From Ashinkailepas kermadecensis (Eukaryota > Arthropoda > Thecostraca > Neolepadidae), in contig JAOTOM010004340.1 of the NCBI GenBank assembly GCA_034440615.1, positions 197,501-261,500 on the forward strand: a stretch of 64,000 nucleotides of DNA, given 5' to 3'. The position numbers and the translations under genes are program-made. Of this stretch, positions 60,998 to 64,000 are shown piece after piece (the stretch's first letter is position 1; every line of letters starts with the position of its first letter). The notes under the pieces were generated by a model that searched no databases, was not told where the DNA came from, and saw only the letters and a program-made list of their open reading frames with translations.

Positions 60998-63900
60998 TCA
61001 ACCTTCCCTGGAATACAGAAAAACAATCCCCCTATTCTTATAATGATTGTCTATGCCGTTTTTAAAGATGTTCAGTGTGTTGCTACTGACAATGGTTCCT
61101 GGCAGCTGGTTCCAGTGTTCTATTACCCTGTTGGTGAAGAAAGACTGTTTTAACCTTGTCCTGCTGTGATTAACTTTAATTTTGAATTGATGACCTCTAA
61201 TTGCATCATTTCTGTTAACTTCAAACATTTCCCTGAGATATCCCTGTTCCTGACCATGAACAAATTTAAAAACCTCCATGAGATCTCCTCTCAGCCTTCT
61301 ATATCTAAGTGAAAACATGTTCAATTTCTTCAGTCTCTCCTCATATTCCAGGTTGCCTATACCATTAACCATTTTTGTTGCCCTCTTTTGTACTCTCTCT
61401 AAAAGCCAACAATCTTTCTCATAACTAGGGGACCAAGCTTGGACACAGTATTCAAAATGTGGCCTGACATATGCACAGTAAAGCTTCCTGATGACCTCCT
61501 CACTTTTGTATGACACATTCCTCTGTATTGCCCCAAGCATTCTTAGTGCCTTCTTCCTGGCTTCTTTGGTCTGTTCTGATGCCCCCAATTTTGTGTTCAA
61601 AATAACACCTAAGTCCTTCTCCTGTTGAGTCACAGATAGTACTTGGCCACCCATCAAGTATGGAGCCTTCATATGCTGCCTACCTACATGCATGACTTTG
61701 CACTTATCAAAATTAAACTTCATTTGCCATTTTTCGGACCACTTCACTAGCTCGTCTAAGTCTTTCTGCAGCAAAACCTGCTCATTTTGCCCTGTTATTG
61801 CCCTAAAGATCTTCAAATCATCCGCAAATTTCAAAACCTTACTGCTTAGGCCACATTCAATGCTATTCACATATATAATGAACAATAGTGGCCCCAGTAC
61901 CGACCCCTGGGGGACTCCACTAAGAACATTTTGCCATGATGACTTTGTACCATTTAGCATCACTCTCTGCTGTCTATCTGAAAGCCACAACTCTATCCAT
62001 TTTAGGATGCTACCTGCAATACCATGGACCTGAAGCTGCATCATTAACCGTTTATGGGGTACCTTGTCAAAGGCCTTACTAAAGTCAAGATATGCTACAT
62101 CAACCTGATTTCCCTGATCAAATTGTTCTGTAGCAAAATTCAAAAAGTCCAAGAGATTTGTGAGGCACGATCGCCCTTTTCTAAACCCATGTTGAGTATC
62201 TTGAATCAATTTGTTTCCTTCCAGAAAACTAACTATTCTATCCTTGATAATTGATTCGAGTACCTTGCAGACTAGGGATGTGAGGCTTACTGGCCTATAG
62301 TTTTCAACTTTCCCTCTTTCTCCTTTCTTGAAAATAGGAACTACATTTGCCCTTTTCCAATCTGTTGGAATTTCATTTTGCGAAACTGATCTACAAAATA
62401 TTATACTAAGTGGAATTGCCACTTCCTTTTCAGCTTCCCGCAATACCCTAGCATAAATTCCATCGGGTCCTGCTGCCTTGTTTGTCTTTATTTTTCTGAT
62501 ATAATTGAAAACAATATCACTATCAATGAAATCAACATCGTGTATCTGATCACCTGTCACTGAACTGTGGTTCACGGTTGGCAGATTAGTCACATCCTCC
62601 ACTGTAAACACTGATTTAAACTGCTTGCTCAACTCCTCAACCATCTCACTATCCTCACTCAATATAGTCCCATTTACATCCAGTGGACCAATTGTGCTTG
62701 AAACTTTACTTAGCTTGTAGAAACTAAAGAACTTTTTACTGTCCCCATTACAGTTCCTAGCCAAATCCAATTCTTTTGCTCGCTTTGCTGCTCTGATTTT
62801 CTGCTTCACAGCGTCTCTAGATTTTTGATACGACCTTAGATTTACGATATTTGAAGCCTCCTTAAATACTCTAAATGCACCTTTCTTAGCCTTAATTGCT
62901 TTCATCACATCTGGTGTAAGCCATGCTGGCTTTCCTACCCTTCTTTTGCGCCTTTGCTTTTGGGGGACATGTCTAATCTGAATTTCCCTCAAGTAGGATT
63001 TGAACTTTTCCCACATTTCACAGGCATTTAAATCAAATAATTCTTCTTCCCATTTTATGGCACTTAAAGCCTCTCTCATGCAGGCAAAGTCTGCCCTGTT
63101 AAAATTTGGAATCTTTGCCAAATTATCCTTGATTGTCCCTGATACCTGTGCCTTGAATCTCACTATGTTATGGTCACTTCTTCCCAGAGTTTCTCCTACA
63201 GTCAAGTCTTGAACTAAATCACTTAAATCTGAGAAGACAAGGTCCAAGAATGAGCCCTGCCTGGTTGGTTCCATTACAAACTGGTGTAAGAACAAGTCCT
63301 CTTCAAGGCATTTCCTAAACAGTTTACATGATGGGGAGCCAACACCAACATTTTCATATCCTTTTAGATTAAAGTCACCAAGAATAAGGCATTTCCTCTG
63401 AAAGTTTCTACTGATTTCCTCACAAATCACCTTATAAAGCTCCAGTTGCTGAGAATGTGGCAAGGTTCCTGATCGATACAAAGCTCCTATCCTCAGTTTA
63501 TTGTTGTTGCCTTTTCCCACAGCAACATCAAGACAAATGGACTCCACAGACACATTTTTCACCCCATCTACTACTTTTTGAGAACTGTATAAGCTATTCA
63601 CAAAGAGCATTACACCACCCCCTTTCACTGCTGGACCCCTATTGCATGAAAACATATTGTATCCCTGGATCTCATAGTCCTGCAAGTTATCCCCAAAATA
63701 TCCCTCACTGACCCATGCCTCAGTAATGCAAACAAAATCTGGTTTCTCCTCAGCAACATAACACTTGAACTCATCAAATTTGGATCGAATGCTCTGAGCA
63801 TTAAGCATCATACACTTAACAAAAGTTCCATGACCATCTTTGGCTTTTTTATGTTGAGTAGCTCTATCATCTCTGGATGAGCCACCACTCTGCCCCCTTG

Positions 63901-64000
63901 ATCTACTGCTACCCCTATTTGCTGACTGTGAGGTTCTATTGCCTATGCTGTCACTATTGACATATCCCTGAGATGGCAATGCCAATTCTTCCCTCCCCAC
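60998..64000 (-). CDS. LINE ORF2: AP endonuclease and reverse transcriptase, partial at 5' end
   Basis: An uninterrupted 1000-residue frame open to the window edge; the first codon at the edge is GTG, so the true start lies outside. An apurinic-like endonuclease occupies about residues 60-290: LNAQS (66-70), TEAW (93-96), GGGVMLFV (127-134), LGDFN (207-211) and GRSDHN (273-278). The reverse transcriptase occupies about 500-800: LDFSKAFDKVPH (638-649), GVPQGSVLGPL (695-705), the catalytic FADD (725-728), KCKVMHVG and KDLGVIL. The C-terminal segment YCVQAWSP...RGHQFKIK is typical of CR1-type LINEs. All key catalytic residues I can check are present, so this copy may encode active enzyme for target-primed reverse transcription. 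It is much less damaged than copy 1. Confidence 0.92.
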   Translation of the reverse strand: MGREELALPSQGYVNSDSIGNRTSQSANRGSSRSRGQSGGSSRDDRATQHKKAKDGHGTFVKCMMLNAQSIRSKFDEFKCYVAEEKPDFVCITEAWVSEGYFGDNLQDYEIQGYNMFSCNRGPAVKGGGVMLFVNSLYSSQKVVDGVKNVSVESICLDVAVGKGNNNKLRIGALYRSGTLPHSQQLELYKVICEEISRNFQRKCLILGDFNLKGYENVGVGSPSCKLFRKCLEEDLFLHQFVMEPTRQGSFLDLVFSDLSDLVQDLTVGETLGRSDHNIVRFKAQVSGTIKDNLAKIPNFNRADFACMREALSAIKWEEELFDLNACEMWEKFKSYLREIQIRHVPQKQRRKRRVGKPAWLTPDVMKAIKAKKGAFRVFKEASNIVNLRSYQKSRDAVKQKIRAAKRAKELDLARNCNGDSKKFFSFYKLSKVSSTIGPLDVNGTILSEDSEMVEELSKQFKSVFTVEDVTNLPTVNHSSVTGDQIHDVDFIDSDIVFNYIRKIKTNKAAGPDGIYARVLREAEKEVAIPLSIIFCRSVSQNEIPTDWKRANVVPIFKKGERGKVENYRPVSLTSLVCKVLESIIKDRIVSFLEGNKLIQDTQHGFRKGRSCLTNLLDFLNFATEQFDQGNQVDVAYLDFSKAFDKVPHKRLMMQLQVHGIAGSILKWIELWLSDRQQRVMLNGTKSSWQNVLSGVPQGSVLGPLLFIIYVNSIECGLSSKVLKFADDLKIFRAITGQNEQVLLQKDLDELVKWSEKWQMKFNFDKCKVMHVGRQHMKAPYLMGGQVLSVTQQEKDLGVILNTKLGASEQTKEARKKALRMLGAIQRNVSYKSEEVIRKLYCAYVRPHFEYCVQAWSPSYEKDCWLLERVQKRATKMVNGIGNLEYEERLKKLNMFSLRYRRLRGDLMEVFKFVHGQEQGYLREMFEVNRNDAIRGHQFKIKVNHSRTRLKQSFFTNRVIEHWNQLPGTIVSSNTLNIFKNGIDNHYKNRGIVFLYSREG

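Larger units (their letters stand above)
60436..64000 (-). mobile_element. CR1-type LINE, copy 2 (3' part, continues beyond the window)
   Basis: Minus-strand non-LTR retrotransposon with intact ORF2, a ~560-base 3' untranslated region and a terminal tail of tttatgac repeats (60436-60458, complement). The tail abuts the 32-bp minisatellite, marking the 3' integration point. The 5' part is outside the window. Confidence 0.9.

Overview
The window looks like eukaryotic, repeat-dense genomic DNA, most likely from an invertebrate and probably an arthropod. The reasons are an astacin-family metalloprotease relative, CR1-type non-LTR retrotransposons with (TTTATGAC)n-like tails, several short TIR DNA transposons, scattered GGTTAGGTT-like words (for example near 8510, 34620 and 45715), and no bacterial operon features. 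The arthropod (possibly chelicerate) assignment is an inference from these traits, not a measured match.

Only two open reading frames look like real protein genes. One is a 542-residue astacin-like protein at the left edge whose zinc-binding histidines are kept but whose catalytic glutamate is leucine. The other is a 1000-residue endonuclease/reverse transcriptase at the right edge, the ORF2 of a CR1-type LINE. A partial, frameshifted paralogue of the astacin-like gene lies at 6948-7779. Its 3' flank is split by a 2.7 kb non-autonomous hAT-type element with a perfect 8-bp target duplication.

Layout: 0-2.2 kb astacin-like gene and flank. 2.2-4 kb first copy of a hAT-like dispersed element (called R1 here) with an interior of degenerate ~20-25 bp units. 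4-7 kb diverged local repeats. 6.9-11 kb pseudogene plus hAT insertion. 11.5-12.1 kb ~610 bp foldback structure. 12.3-15.7 kb decayed LINE with an SGNH-type ORF1. 17.4-18.3 kb and 29.9-30.9 kb two copies of a TTAA-flanked element in opposite orientation, the second nested in a LINE fragment. 18.5-20.4 kb and 24.6-26.8 kb further R1 copies, the latter with a 7/8 matching target duplication. 20.4-24 kb, 27.4-28.9 kb, 32.4-33.3 kb, 34.9-39.1 kb, 41.6-42.9 kb and 46.5-49.8 kb are minisatellite arrays. 44.7-46.3 kb TA-flanked element with a nested foldback. 48.8-59.3 kb giant inverted repeat. 59.6-60.4 kb 32-bp array. 60.4-64 kb younger LINE.

The most striking structure is the ~10.5 kb inverted repeat: two arms of ~5.2 kb around a 30-bp spacer at 54138-54167. 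The arms differ by roughly 2-7% in the stretches compared by eye and by clean indels, so it looks like an old inverted duplication rather than a fold-back read artefact. The inversion point lies inside an R1 element, and both outer ends lie in the same 24-bp minisatellite.

By my coordinates about 12 kb, close to a fifth of the window, is tandem repeat with at least fifteen unrelated units. Many long reading frames there are by-products of stop-free repeat units and are not annotated as genes. I did not find a multi-gene pathway or defence-like system; the interest is in pseudo-enzyme evolution, nested mobile elements and large-scale DNA structure.
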